From assembly GCA_049582065.1 (NCBI GenBank), contig JBAUTF010000231.1:1-13213 (forward strand): DNA of 13,213 bases. Direction: 5' to 3'. The stretch's first letter is position 1. The number at the start of each line of letters is the position of its first letter. Of the stretch, positions 1 to 6,511 are shown one piece after another. The notes under the pieces were generated by a model. It was not told the DNA's origin and did no database searches. It worked only from the letters and a program-made list of their open reading frames with translations. The DNA is from DATKSS01 sp049582065. GTDB taxonomy: Bacteria > Chloroflexota > Dormibacteria > Dormibacterales > Dormibacteraceae. The position numbers and the translations under genes are program-made.

Positions 1-686
1 GTGAGGGCGATGGCGACCGTTCCACGCCCGAAGTTGAGTCCGCCCAGGGCCTTCGGCACGCCCAGCCAATCGGCATACGAAGCGCCGAGCGGCCGGGTGA
101 TTATGTATGCGAACCAGAACGTGAAGACCTCGTTCAGCCCGAAGAACCGCCGCGCCAACAGCGGGATCGCGAAGATGGCCGTGAACATCAGGGCCGACGC
201 AAACCAGCCCAGGTGCAGCGTGTAGGCCGACATGTCGCCGGCCGCGGTGCCCATGGCAAACGTGGCCAGCACCGCCGCCCAGTAGAAGAGCTCGCGCCGC
301 CTCGTGCTGATGCTGTGGATGGAAAGCGTCCTCTCCGTCGCGTACCAGAGGACGAACACGATTGCCAGCCCGGTCGCGCACAGCACCGTGCTCACCACGT
401 ATGAGATCCCCAGCTCGATATGCGCGGCGTCGGCGACCATTGTGCCGAAAACGGCGACCATGACCACCGCGAACCAGTACGCCAGTGCGATGTAGCGGCG
501 CAGCAGGAACTGCCAGGTGAGGGCCACGCTCAAACCGAGCGCGCCAATGCCTACCGCGGCATACGGGTTGATCGTGTGCACCAGGTAGTCGGACGTCGCC
601 TCGCCCATCGCGGTGCTCAGGATCTTGACCGCCCAGAAATGGACGGTCACCGCAGGCACTTTCCGGGTAGTCTGGCGCCCGTCCAC
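1..686 (-). CDS. DUF347 repeat membrane protein (COG4705 family), 3' end cut by window
   Basis: About 228 residues are visible; the C-terminus lies beyond base 1. The translation is strongly hydrophobic and carries hallmarks of the COG4705/DUF347 family, in which tandem two-helix repeats carry a conserved Trp: KVPAVTVHFWAVKILSTAMG, GEATSDYLV, VADAAHIELGI, WYATERTLSIHSI, TRRRELFYW, GTAAGDMSAY, and TRPLGASYADWLG near the window edge. It is an integral inner-membrane protein of unknown function, and I cannot name a substrate. The start is uncertain. GTG at 686 lies just before the conserved KVPxVT motif, and a good TTGAGG/TATTCT promoter sits immediately upstream, so translation may be leaderless. 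In-frame alternatives are TTG at 710, GTG at 659 and ATG at 608; the last would remove the first conserved motif and is unlikely. It lies 110 bp downstream of the MFS gene on the same strand. Confidence 0.85.
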   Translation of the reverse strand, partial: MDGRQTTRKVPAVTVHFWAVKILSTAMGEATSDYLVHTINPYAAVGIGALGLSVALTWQFLLRRYIALAYWFAVVMVAVFGTMVADAAHIELGISYVVSTVLCATGLAIVFVLWYATERTLSIHSISTRRRELFYWAAVLATFAMGTAAGDMSAYTLHLGWFASALMFTAIFAIPLLARRFFGLNEVFTFWFAYIITRPLGASYADWLGVPKALGGLNFGRGTVAIAL

Positions 687-692
687 CCTTCG

Positions 693-722
693 AGAATAGC
701 CACGGAGCAACTTGAGCCTCAA
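693..722 (-). promoter_or_regulatory. Putative sigma70-type promoter for the DUF347 gene (leaderless)
   Basis: On the minus strand, TTGAGG (722-717) is followed by an 18-nt spacer and TATTCT (698-693). Only 6 nt separate the hexamer from the GTG at 686. Transcription would begin at or next to the start codon, consistent with a leaderless mRNA. This rests on motif matching only. Confidence 0.35.
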
Positions 723-796
723 CCGGTACGCGATCCAGGGTGCCGCCACCCGGCTCGAGCAGACCGGCCTGCTGAACGATTTCTTCAGGAGAATCG

Positions 797-2071
797 CTAT
801 CGAGCCGGCGCACGGTGGCTGCGCGAGTCGTAGCTGCGAAACGCCGGAAGCGCTAGGCCGCACACGAGGCAGCCGACGACGCAGAGGACCCCGCCTGACG
901 TGATCGAGAACCTCACGCTGAACAGCGAAGCCACGGCCCCCGACTCGAAGTTGCCGAGCGTGGGCCCGATCGAGTAGCTCAACAGCTCGATCGACGCCAA
1001 CCGGCCACGCAGCGAGTCGGGAATGGTCTGGTTCCAGATCACCTGTCGGAACAGGCCGCTCATGGAATCGCCGGCGCCCGCCAGGGCCAGGAAGACCAGC
1101 GCTGCGGCCAGGCCCGGCACCAGGCCGAAGCCGATGATCGCGAAGCCCCAGACCGTCGCACCGACCAGCACGCCCATGCCGTGACGGTGCACCCGCCGGC
1201 TCCAGCCGCTCGTGGCTGAGAAGAGGAACGAACCGACCGCCGGCGCCGCGTAAAGGAGCCCGAGCACCTTGGGGCCGCCCAGCCCCTGCGCGATGGCGGG
1301 GTAGAGGGCCATCGGCATCCCGAAGAGCATCGCGACGATGTCCACGATGTATGTGCCGATCAGCTCCGGGCGGCTGCGCGCGTACCGGAGGCCCTCGGCC
1401 ACGCGGCGAAGGCTCGGGCGCTCGGCGCCGGCCGGAGGCGGCACTGCGTGCATGAGCGAGAGGCACACCAGCCCGACCACGAAGGTCGCAACGTCGACCA
1501 GGTAGGTCGCCGGCAATCCGATCAGCGCGATCAGCACCCCCGCGAGCGCGAGCCCGGCAATCATCCCCACGGTGCCGCGCACGCTGCCCAGCGCCGCCGC
1601 GGCGGGTATCTCGTCACGATCGACCAGGCGAGGGATGAGGGCATCCAGCGAAGGCCTCTGCAGGGCGTCGAACGACGCCTGCAGCGCTGTGATGGCGAAG
1701 ATCAGCCATACGACTGGTTGCGCCAGCAGCGAGTTGCCGGCGAGGAAAAGGCTCCCCGTCATCAACCCCGCTTCGCTGAGCAGCACCATCCTGCGCCGGT
1801 CGGCCGCGTCGGCCAGAGCGCCGCCGAGCATCGCAAAGACGAGCAGCGCCGCCAGCTCGACCAGGCCGAGGGTGCCGACCAGCAGGACGCTGTGCGAAAG
1901 CTGGTAGACCTGGTACGGCACTGCGACCACCGTGATCATGCTGCCGAAGAACGACACCAGCCGGCCGACGAACAGGAGCCGGAAGTCGCGATGCCGCCGA
2001 AGCGGCGTGATGTCGACAGTCACGAGGTGGAACCACCGGTGGCCGGGCGGCGTTGCGGGCGGGTCCGTCAC
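797..2071 (-). CDS. MFS exporter, enterobactin-exporter (EntS)-like
   Basis: About 424 residues, normal for this family. It is a major facilitator superfamily transporter expected to have 12 membrane helices and to drive proton-coupled efflux of a small molecule or siderophore. The N-terminus (TVDITPLRRHRDFRLLFVG then RLVSFFGSMITVVAVPYQVY) resembles EntS-like and actinobacterial MFS proteins. The loop 2-3 signature appears as GGALADAADRRRMVLLSE. The frame stays open upstream to 2284, but that part is polar and un-MFS-like. I placed the start at GTG 2071 because the preceding RWFHLVTVD matches the RWHLLVD lead-in of relatives. GTG 2023 is the main alternative. No convincing Shine-Dalgarno precedes either. 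The gene is divergent from the RraA-family aldolase across 142 bp, so shared regulation is possible. The substrate cannot be told from sequence. Confidence 0.85.
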   Translation of the reverse strand: MTDPPATPPGHRWFHLVTVDITPLRRHRDFRLLFVGRLVSFFGSMITVVAVPYQVYQLSHSVLLVGTLGLVELAALLVFAMLGGALADAADRRRMVLLSEAGLMTGSLFLAGNSLLAQPVVWLIFAITALQASFDALQRPSLDALIPRLVDRDEIPAAAALGSVRGTVGMIAGLALAGVLIALIGLPATYLVDVATFVVGLVCLSLMHAVPPPAGAERPSLRRVAEGLRYARSRPELIGTYIVDIVAMLFGMPMALYPAIAQGLGGPKVLGLLYAAPAVGSFLFSATSGWSRRVHRHGMGVLVGATVWGFAIIGFGLVPGLAAALVFLALAGAGDSMSGLFRQVIWNQTIPDSLRGRLASIELLSYSIGPTLGNFESGAVASLFSVRFSITSGGVLCVVGCLVCGLALPAFRSYDSRSHRAPAR

Positions 2072-2213
2072 GGGAGCGAGTCGGTTACCAGCCTGGCCTG
2101 TGCATACCTCAAGAACACGAGCCGCAGTCTTTGGGTTGCACGATCGCGCGACATCGGAGGGACGATACGTTAGCTGCGGCGCCTGTCGACAACGGTTGCT
2201 ATCGTTCGACGAG
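2072..2213. promoter_or_regulatory. Divergent intergenic region between MFS and RraA-family genes
   Basis: These 142 bp must hold the promoters of both divergent genes. The aldolase ATG (2214) has no good Shine-Dalgarno; a TATCGT hexamer at 2200-2205 lies 8 nt before it but has no clear -35 partner. An imperfect inverted pair, GACGATA (2161-2167) and TATCGTT (2200-2206), brackets the region just upstream of the aldolase and could be an operator. Evidence is weak. Confidence 0.3.
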
Positions 2214-2837
2214 ATGAGCGCAATGGCCGACTTCGCCCGGTACGGCGTGGCGACGGTGCACGAATCCTCGGGTCGCACCGGCATCGTCGACGCAGACCTG
2301 GTTCAGGTCGTAGCCGGCAGCCGTGTCGCGGGCAGGGCGCGCACCGTGCGCTGCGGCCAGGGCGACAACCTGATGGTGCACGCGGCGCTGAGCGAGGTCC
2401 TGGCCGGGGAGGTGCTGGTGCTCACCATGCCAGAGTCCGCGCCGGTTGCGCTGGTCGGCGAGCTCATCGCCATCCAGGCCCTCCACCGCAAGGTCGCCGG
2501 CATCCTTGTCGACGCCGCGGTGCGGGATGTGGGGGACCTGGCGCGGCTCGGGCTGCCGATCTGGGCTCGCTGGATCAGGGCGACCGGGGCGACCAAGGAT
2601 GTCGTGGGCGAAATCAACGTCCCGGTCATGGTGGGCGGGAGGCTGATCCGGCCTGGCGACATCGTCGTCATGGACGCGGACGGCGCAGTCGTGGTGCCCG
2701 CGGAGCGCGAGTCCGAGGTCCTCCAGGCGTCGGCCGCGCGGGAACAAAACGAGATCGAGGCGCGCGAGAAGTACCGATCCGGCCTGCTGACTTACGACCT
2801 GCAAGGCTTGCGGTCGAAGGTGGAAGGCCCAGGCTGA
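2214..2837 (+). CDS. RraA-fold class II pyruvate aldolase (HMG/CHA aldolase / oxaloacetate decarboxylase type)
   Basis: 207 residues, typical for the family. Members cleave 4-hydroxy-4-methyl-2-oxoglutarate or 4-carboxy-4-hydroxy-2-oxoadipate to pyruvate plus an oxo acid, and often decarboxylate oxaloacetate, using a divalent metal in the cytosol. Visible motifs are GVATVHESSGRTGIVD (11-26), a GDNLMVHAAL segment (50-59), the active-site GELIA (82-86), the Arg-Asp pair in VDAAVRD (R104, D105), ATGATKDVVGEINVPV (123-138) and RPGDIVVMDADG (146-157). The R-D pair separates catalytic aldolases from the RNase E regulator RraA, so I read this as an enzyme. ATG 2214 fits the usual short N-terminus; the frame is open much further upstream but overlaps the divergent MFS gene. 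ATG 2223 is an alternative. The exact substrate is unresolved; protocatechuate 4,5-cleavage or gallate products would be typical. Confidence 0.85.
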   Translation: MSAMADFARYGVATVHESSGRTGIVDADLVQVVAGSRVAGRARTVRCGQGDNLMVHAALSEVLAGEVLVLTMPESAPVALVGELIAIQALHRKVAGILVDAAVRDVGDLARLGLPIWARWIRATGATKDVVGEINVPVMVGGRLIRPGDIVVMDADGAVVVPAERESEVLQASAAREQNEIEAREKYRSGLLTYDLQGLRSKVEGPG

Positions 2838-2843
2838 TCCAAT

Positions 2844-2900
2844 CACTTCCCAGCTGTGCGGGGAAGTACCCCGGCCGAAGCCCGGGGGGATGGGGAGTTG
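2844..2900 (+). repeat. Palindromic REP-like element, copy A
   Basis: An ACTTCCC / GGGGAAGT hairpin (2845-2867) is followed by a second palindrome centred on CGGCCGAAGCCCG and then GGGGATGGGGAG. It aligns over its whole length with copy B (2966-3017), with a few single-base indels. It starts 7 bp after the aldolase stop codon and might also help end that transcript, though there is no T-tract. Confidence 0.7.
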
Positions 2901-2932
2901 AAATCCAGGATGGCGCCATCCGGCATTCGGGC

Positions 2933-2960
2933 CACCTTCCCCACTGCATGGGGAAGTGAG
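2933..2960 (+). repeat. Half copy of the REP-like element (first hairpin only)
   Basis: CTTCCCC and GGGGAAG flank a 7-nt loop, followed by TGAG. It matches the first hairpin of copies A and B but lacks the GAA-loop hairpin. It lies between the two full copies, 5 bp before copy B. Confidence 0.6.
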
Positions 2961-2965
2961 AACTT

Positions 2966-3017
2966 CACTTCCCCGCTGGCGGGGAAGTACCCGGCGAAGC
3001 CGGGGGATGGGGAGATG
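2966..3017 (+). repeat. Palindromic REP-like element, copy B
   Basis: A perfect ACTTCCCC / GGGGAAGT hairpin with a 6-nt loop (2967-2988) is followed by the perfect CCCGGC-GAA-GCCGGG hairpin and GGATGGGGAG. The GCGAAGC core is known to form an unusually stable mini-hairpin in single-stranded DNA. It is the best-preserved copy in the window. Confidence 0.7.
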
Positions 3018-3237
3018 CTTCTCCGACGGGCGGGTGGGGGTGCGAGAGGCGATCGGGGTGGGCGCGTCTCAACCCATCTCTATTGAGGGCGATCTGCCAG
3101 CACATATCGATGGCGACCTCCGGAGGCTCAGGCCGGAAGATTCAAGCAGGCCATCAGAACATGCGCAAGCTACTGAAACCCCGATCGACTCGCGCTCCGC
3201 ATTTGAAGGTGTTCGAGTTGAGGACGCCAGGTGGGAT
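3018..3237 (+). other. Gene-free leader upstream of the hybrid kinase
   Basis: About 220 bp separate repeat copy B from the kinase ATG. The kinase reading frame stays open through it, but the translated stretch shows no domain, and its base composition looks less GC-rich than the neighbouring genes. Small inverted repeats are visible: CTCAA / TTGAG around 3069-3087 and the palindrome CCTCCGGAGG near 3118. I see no clear promoter or riboswitch. Confidence 0.4.
3229..3235 (+). promoter_or_regulatory. Shine-Dalgarno supporting the kinase start
   Basis: AGGTGGG ends 2 nt before the ATG at 3238, which places the AGGTG core about 4 nt upstream. It supports ATG 3238 over the upstream in-frame GTG codons. 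This is one of the few recognisable ribosome sites in the window. Confidence 0.45.
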
Positions 3238-4902
3238 ATGGCGAAAAAGCTAAACGGAAGCGTAGCTACGCCGGTCGAGCCCGAAAACGTGAGTCGACCA
3301 GCCGGTGGAACCCAGCAGCTCCTCGACGCGGCGCTGTCCATCGATCCATCAGGCGCCTCGAACTTCCTCCGCAACATCCTCCAGGCGTCGACGGAGTACT
3401 CGATCATCGGCCAGGACCTCGAGGGCACCATCGAGCTCTGGAACGAAGGCGCGCGCCGGCTGTATGGCTATGAGCCTCAAGAGGTCATCGGACACGCCAA
3501 ATCTTCCATCCTCCACACCGACGACGACATCGCGGGCGGATTGCCTGCCAGGACTATCGCTACGGCCCTCGAGGCCGGCAAGTTCGAAGGCAAGGTGATC
3601 CGCCGTCGAAAAGACGGCCAGACCTTCACTGCCCAAATGGTGATGACTCCCCGACGCGACACGGATGGCGCCCCGATCGGGTTCCTCATCATTTCGAGTG
3701 ACATAACTGAGGAGATCCTCCTCATCCAGAAGCTCAAAGACACCAACGCGGAGCTGCTTGCCGCCAACCATCACACGACGGCCTTCCTTGCCACGATGAG
3801 CCACGAGCTGAGAACCCCGCTGAACTCCATCCTCGGGTTCTCCGAGTTGCTGATCGATTCCTCCGACGAGAAGTTGCCGGTGAGAACAAGGTTGCGGTTC
3901 CTTGAGCAAATCCATGAGAGCGGCAAACACCTGCTCGGGTTGATCAACGACATCCTCGACATATCGAAAGTCGAAGCCGGCCAGATGGAGCTCCGGCTGG
4001 AGCGTGTTTCCGTGGCCGACGTCATCAGCCAGGTCGCCGGCATCGTAGAGCCTTTGGCGGCTCAGAAAGGAATACACCTCGACTTCGAAGCATCGCGAAC
4101 GGGCACGATCCTGGCCGACCCCGGCAAGTTGAAGCAGATGATCCTCAACCTGATTTCCAACGCGATCAAGTTCACTCCCAAAGGCGGGACCGCCACGATA
4201 ACTGCAGCGCGAGTCGGGGAGCGGCTGGAGATTGTCGTCTCAGACAACGGAATCGGCATCTCTGAAGGCGACCTTCCTCGCATGTTCAAGGAATTCCAGC
4301 AGCTCGACTCTGGAGTCAATCGCGCCCAGGAGGGCACGGGCCTGGGGCTGGCGTTGACCCGCAGTCTTGCCCTCCTGCACGGAGGCGATGTGCGGGTGGC
4401 GAGCAGGTTTGGCAAGGGGAGTCGGTTCACGATCGACCTGCCGGTTGAGGCTCGACTCACCAAACCTGTGCAGAGTGTTCCCGATGGCCCTGTCGGAAGG
4501 CCTGTCGACGATGGTTCTCGCCCCTTGGTCCTGATCGTCGAGGACGACTCCGCCTCGTCCGAGCTGCTCGCGTGGCAGATCGGGCGTGCCGGTTTCCGAA
4601 CCAGGATTGCTCGAACCGGCGCAGAGGCCCTTACGATCGCCCGATCGGAGAAGCCCGTCGCGATCACGCTCGACATAATGCTGCCGGACATGGACGGTTG
4701 GGAGATCCTCAAGCGTCTCAAAAGCGACGATTCGACCAGGCGTATTCCGGCCATCGTGGTGAGCGTGGTCGATAACCCAGATCTGGGCGCGGCTTTGGGG
4801 TCCCTCGACTATTTCGTCAAGCCCCTAGAGGTCAAAGAGCTCGTCAAGCGACTCAGCAAGCTCAATTTGAAGGTCGAGAAGCAGGCCAAGGTCGAAGCGT
4901 GA
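3238..4902 (+). CDS. Soluble PAS-containing hybrid histidine kinase
   Basis: 554 residues. Order of domains: a PAS sensor (about 42-156, with ILQASTEYSIIGQDLEGTIE and FLIISSDITEE at its ends); a short helical linker; a HisKA dimerisation domain with the phospho-acceptor His189 in FLATMSHELRTPLNSILGFS; and a HATPase domain with N box around Asn308 (LNLISNAIKFTPKGG), G1 box DNGIGI (336-341) and G2 box GTGLGL (366-371). A C-terminal receiver follows, with acidic pocket EDD (435-437), phospho-acceptor Asp479 (LDIMLPDMDGWE), Ser509 and Lys528. All catalytic residues are present. There is no signal peptide or membrane segment, so it senses a cytosolic cue; the PAS ligand is unknown. It overlaps the next response regulator by 4 nt (GTGA), so the pair is coupled. 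Longer starts run into the repeat region and look non-coding. The domain calls are secure; the start less so. Confidence 0.92.
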   Translation: MAKKLNGSVATPVEPENVSRPAGGTQQLLDAALSIDPSGASNFLRNILQASTEYSIIGQDLEGTIELWNEGARRLYGYEPQEVIGHAKSSILHTDDDIAGGLPARTIATALEAGKFEGKVIRRRKDGQTFTAQMVMTPRRDTDGAPIGFLIISSDITEEILLIQKLKDTNAELLAANHHTTAFLATMSHELRTPLNSILGFSELLIDSSDEKLPVRTRLRFLEQIHESGKHLLGLINDILDISKVEAGQMELRLERVSVADVISQVAGIVEPLAAQKGIHLDFEASRTGTILADPGKLKQMILNLISNAIKFTPKGGTATITAARVGERLEIVVSDNGIGISEGDLPRMFKEFQQLDSGVNRAQEGTGLGLALTRSLALLHGGDVRVASRFGKGSRFTIDLPVEARLTKPVQSVPDGPVGRPVDDGSRPLVLIVEDDSASSELLAWQIGRAGFRTRIARTGAEALTIARSEKPVAITLDIMLPDMDGWEILKRLKSDDSTRRIPAIVVSVVDNPDLGAALGSLDYFVKPLEVKELVKRLSKLNLKVEKQAKVEA

Positions 4903-5279
4903 GCGGGACTCAAGTGATCCTGGTCGTCGACGACAACGAGTCCGGCCAGTTTCTGGTCCAATCGGTTCTCGAGCAGCAGGGTTTCGTCGTCAATACCGCC
5001 GGCTCGAGCGAAGACGTGCGCGAGCAGGTACGCGCCCACAGGCCCGACCTGATCTTGATGGACGTGCAGCTGCCAGGACAGGACGGTCTCGCCCTGACGC
5101 GTGAGCTCAAGGCCAACGCCGGCACGGCGGCGATACCGATCGTCGCGCTGACCGCTCACGCGCTGGCCGGGCAAAAGGAAACGGCAATCGCGGCCGGTTG
5201 CGTCGGGTACATCACAAAGCCGATCGACACCAGGAAGTTGGGCGATCAGGTCCGGGCGATCCTCTCGGCGACCGCCTGA
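4899..5279 (+). CDS. Single-domain response regulator (DivK/Spo0F-like)
   Basis: 126 residues, a lone receiver domain with no output domain. Visible residues are the acidic pair Asp11-Asp12 (LVVDDNES), phospho-acceptor Asp55 in LILMDVQLPGQDG, switch Thr85 in IVALTAHALAG, and Lys107 in YITKPID. The ALTAHALAGQ stretch and compact length resemble DivK-type regulators, which act by protein-protein contact or as phosphorelay intermediates. The GTG start overlaps the kinase stop by 4 nt, so it is co-translated with the hybrid kinase and is its likely partner. A phosphorelay from kinase His to kinase receiver Asp and on to this protein would need a phosphotransfer (Hpt) protein, not seen here. Direct transfer from the kinase His is also possible. 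Which process it controls cannot be told from the window. Confidence 0.92.
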   Translation: MSGTQVILVVDDNESGQFLVQSVLEQQGFVVNTAGSSEDVREQVRAHRPDLILMDVQLPGQDGLALTRELKANAGTAAIPIVALTAHALAGQKETAIAAGCVGYITKPIDTRKLGDQVRAILSATA

Positions 5280-5314
5280 CCAACCCTCAATCCGTTCGGC
5301 CGGGGCAATCTGAC

Positions 5315-5320
5315 TACACT
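5315..5320 (+). promoter_or_regulatory. Possible -10 element upstream of the CoA operon
   Basis: TACACT lies 9 nt before the GTG at 5330. No Shine-Dalgarno precedes that start and no clear -35 element is seen. It may mark a leaderless or near-leaderless transcript start in the 50-bp gap after the response regulator; readthrough from the kinase genes is equally possible. Confidence 0.25.
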
Positions 5321-5329
5321 CGTTGCGCT

Positions 5330-6511
5330 GTGACGGCGGCCCCAAACCATCTCCTGTCCGGCCTCCAGATCATCGAGCTGTCAGCCTTTGTCGCTGCCCC
5401 GCTTGCGGGCGCCACGCTGGCATCGCTCGGCGCCGACGTCATCCGCGTCGACCCTCCGGGAGGCGGCATCGACATCGACCGCTGGCCCCTGCACGAGGGC
5501 AAGAGCCTCTACTGGGCGGGCCTCAACCAGGGCAAACGCTCGGTGACCATCGACACGCGCACCGATGAAGGACGCGACCAGGTCACGAAGCTGATCACCG
5601 CTCCAGGGGCGGATGCGGGCATCGTGCTGACCAACCTGCCGGTCGCGGACTGGAACTCGTATGCGCGCCTCTCGAAGCTGCGGCGGGACCTGATCATGCT
5701 GGTCATCACCGGCGACCGGGACGGGCGAACGGCCGTCGACTACACGGTCAACGCGGCGGTGGGCTTCCCCTGGATCACCGGACCGGAGGGTCACGAGGGG
5801 CCGGTCAACCACGTGCTCCCCGCCTGGGACGCCATGACCGGCTTCCTGGCGGCGATGGCGATCCTGGCCGCCGACCGTCACCGCCGCGCCACCGGCGAGG
5901 GGCAGCTCGTCGACCTGAGCCTCGCGGACGTCGGACTGTCGGTGGCGGGGAGCCTCGGTCTGCTGGGCGAGGCGGTCCTGAACGAGGATCCGCGCGGCCG
6001 TTTCGGGAACAATGTCTACGGCACCTTCGGGCGCGACTTCGCCACGCGCGACGGCCGCCACGTGATGGTCCTCGCTCTGACGCCTCGCCAGTGGCGCAGC
6101 CTGGGCGAGGCGACGGGACTGACCGACCGGCTGCGCGAGATCGAAGACCGGGACGGACTCGATTTTCGGCGCGAGGGCGATCGATGGCGGGGCCGCCAGC
6201 ACATCTGCGAGCTGCTGGAAGAATGGATCGGCCGGCGCAACCTCGGCGAGATCCGCGACGCCTTCGAATCACACGGTGTTTTGTGGGGGCCGTATCAGAC
6301 GTTCAAGGAGCTCGTCTCGAGCGACCCTCGGGCATCCCTGGCCAACCCGATGTTCGCTGAGATCGAGCATCCTGGCCTCGGCCGATACCTGACGGCAGGG
6401 TCGCCGCTGCGCTTCAGCGCCCGGGCGCCGGTTCGTCCACTGCCTTCGCCATCCCTCGGCCAACACACCGAGGAGGTGCTCCGCGAGCTCGACCTGGTGA
6501 CCGGCCCATGA
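5330..6511 (+). CDS. mct: CaiB/BaiF CoA transferase, mesaconyl-CoA C1-C4 CoA transferase (Mct)-like
   Basis: 393 residues, class III CoA transferase fold. It resembles Chloroflexus 2-methylfumaryl-CoA isomerase (Mct) from end to end as I recall that protein: an SAFVAAPLAGATLASLGADV opening, RVDPPGGGIDIDRWPL (39-54), LYWAGLNQGKRSVTIDTR (60-77), VDYTVNAAVGFPWITGP, NHVLPAWDAMTG (160-171), ADRHRRATGEGQLV, YGTFGRDFATRDG, and a NPMFAEIEHPGLGRYLTAGS tail. Asp167 in LPAWD is the expected catalytic Asp. Mct moves CoA within mesaconyl-CoA from C1 to C4 in the 3-hydroxypropionate bi-cycle; related CaiB proteins act on itaconate, succinate or formyl groups. GTG 5330 gives the usual N-terminus. The stop overlaps the next ATG (ATGA). 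Family assignment is very secure; the exact substrate is inferred from similarity and context. Confidence 0.85.
   Translation: MTAAPNHLLSGLQIIELSAFVAAPLAGATLASLGADVIRVDPPGGGIDIDRWPLHEGKSLYWAGLNQGKRSVTIDTRTDEGRDQVTKLITAPGADAGIVLTNLPVADWNSYARLSKLRRDLIMLVITGDRDGRTAVDYTVNAAVGFPWITGPEGHEGPVNHVLPAWDAMTGFLAAMAILAADRHRRATGEGQLVDLSLADVGLSVAGSLGLLGEAVLNEDPRGRFGNNVYGTFGRDFATRDGRHVMVLALTPRQWRSLGEATGLTDRLREIEDRDGLDFRREGDRWRGRQHICELLEEWIGRRNLGEIRDAFESHGVLWGPYQTFKELVSSDPRASLANPMFAEIEHPGLGRYLTAGSPLRFSARAPVRPLPSPSLGQHTEEVLRELDLVTGP

Noticed and set aside
2072..2284. 71-residue N-terminal extension of the MFS protein starting at 2284
   Set aside because: It is polar, unlike any MFS N-terminus, and would overlap the start of the divergent aldolase gene.
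2844..3017. Possible short CRISPR array
   Set aside because: Only two full repeats, of unequal length and with internal palindromes. The interval between them contains a half copy, and no cas genes are nearby.
2956..3237. Extended start of the hybrid kinase at GTG 2956
   Set aside because: It would begin inside the REP-like half copy and translate through copy B; ATG 3238 has a plausible ribosome site and sits just ahead of the PAS domain.
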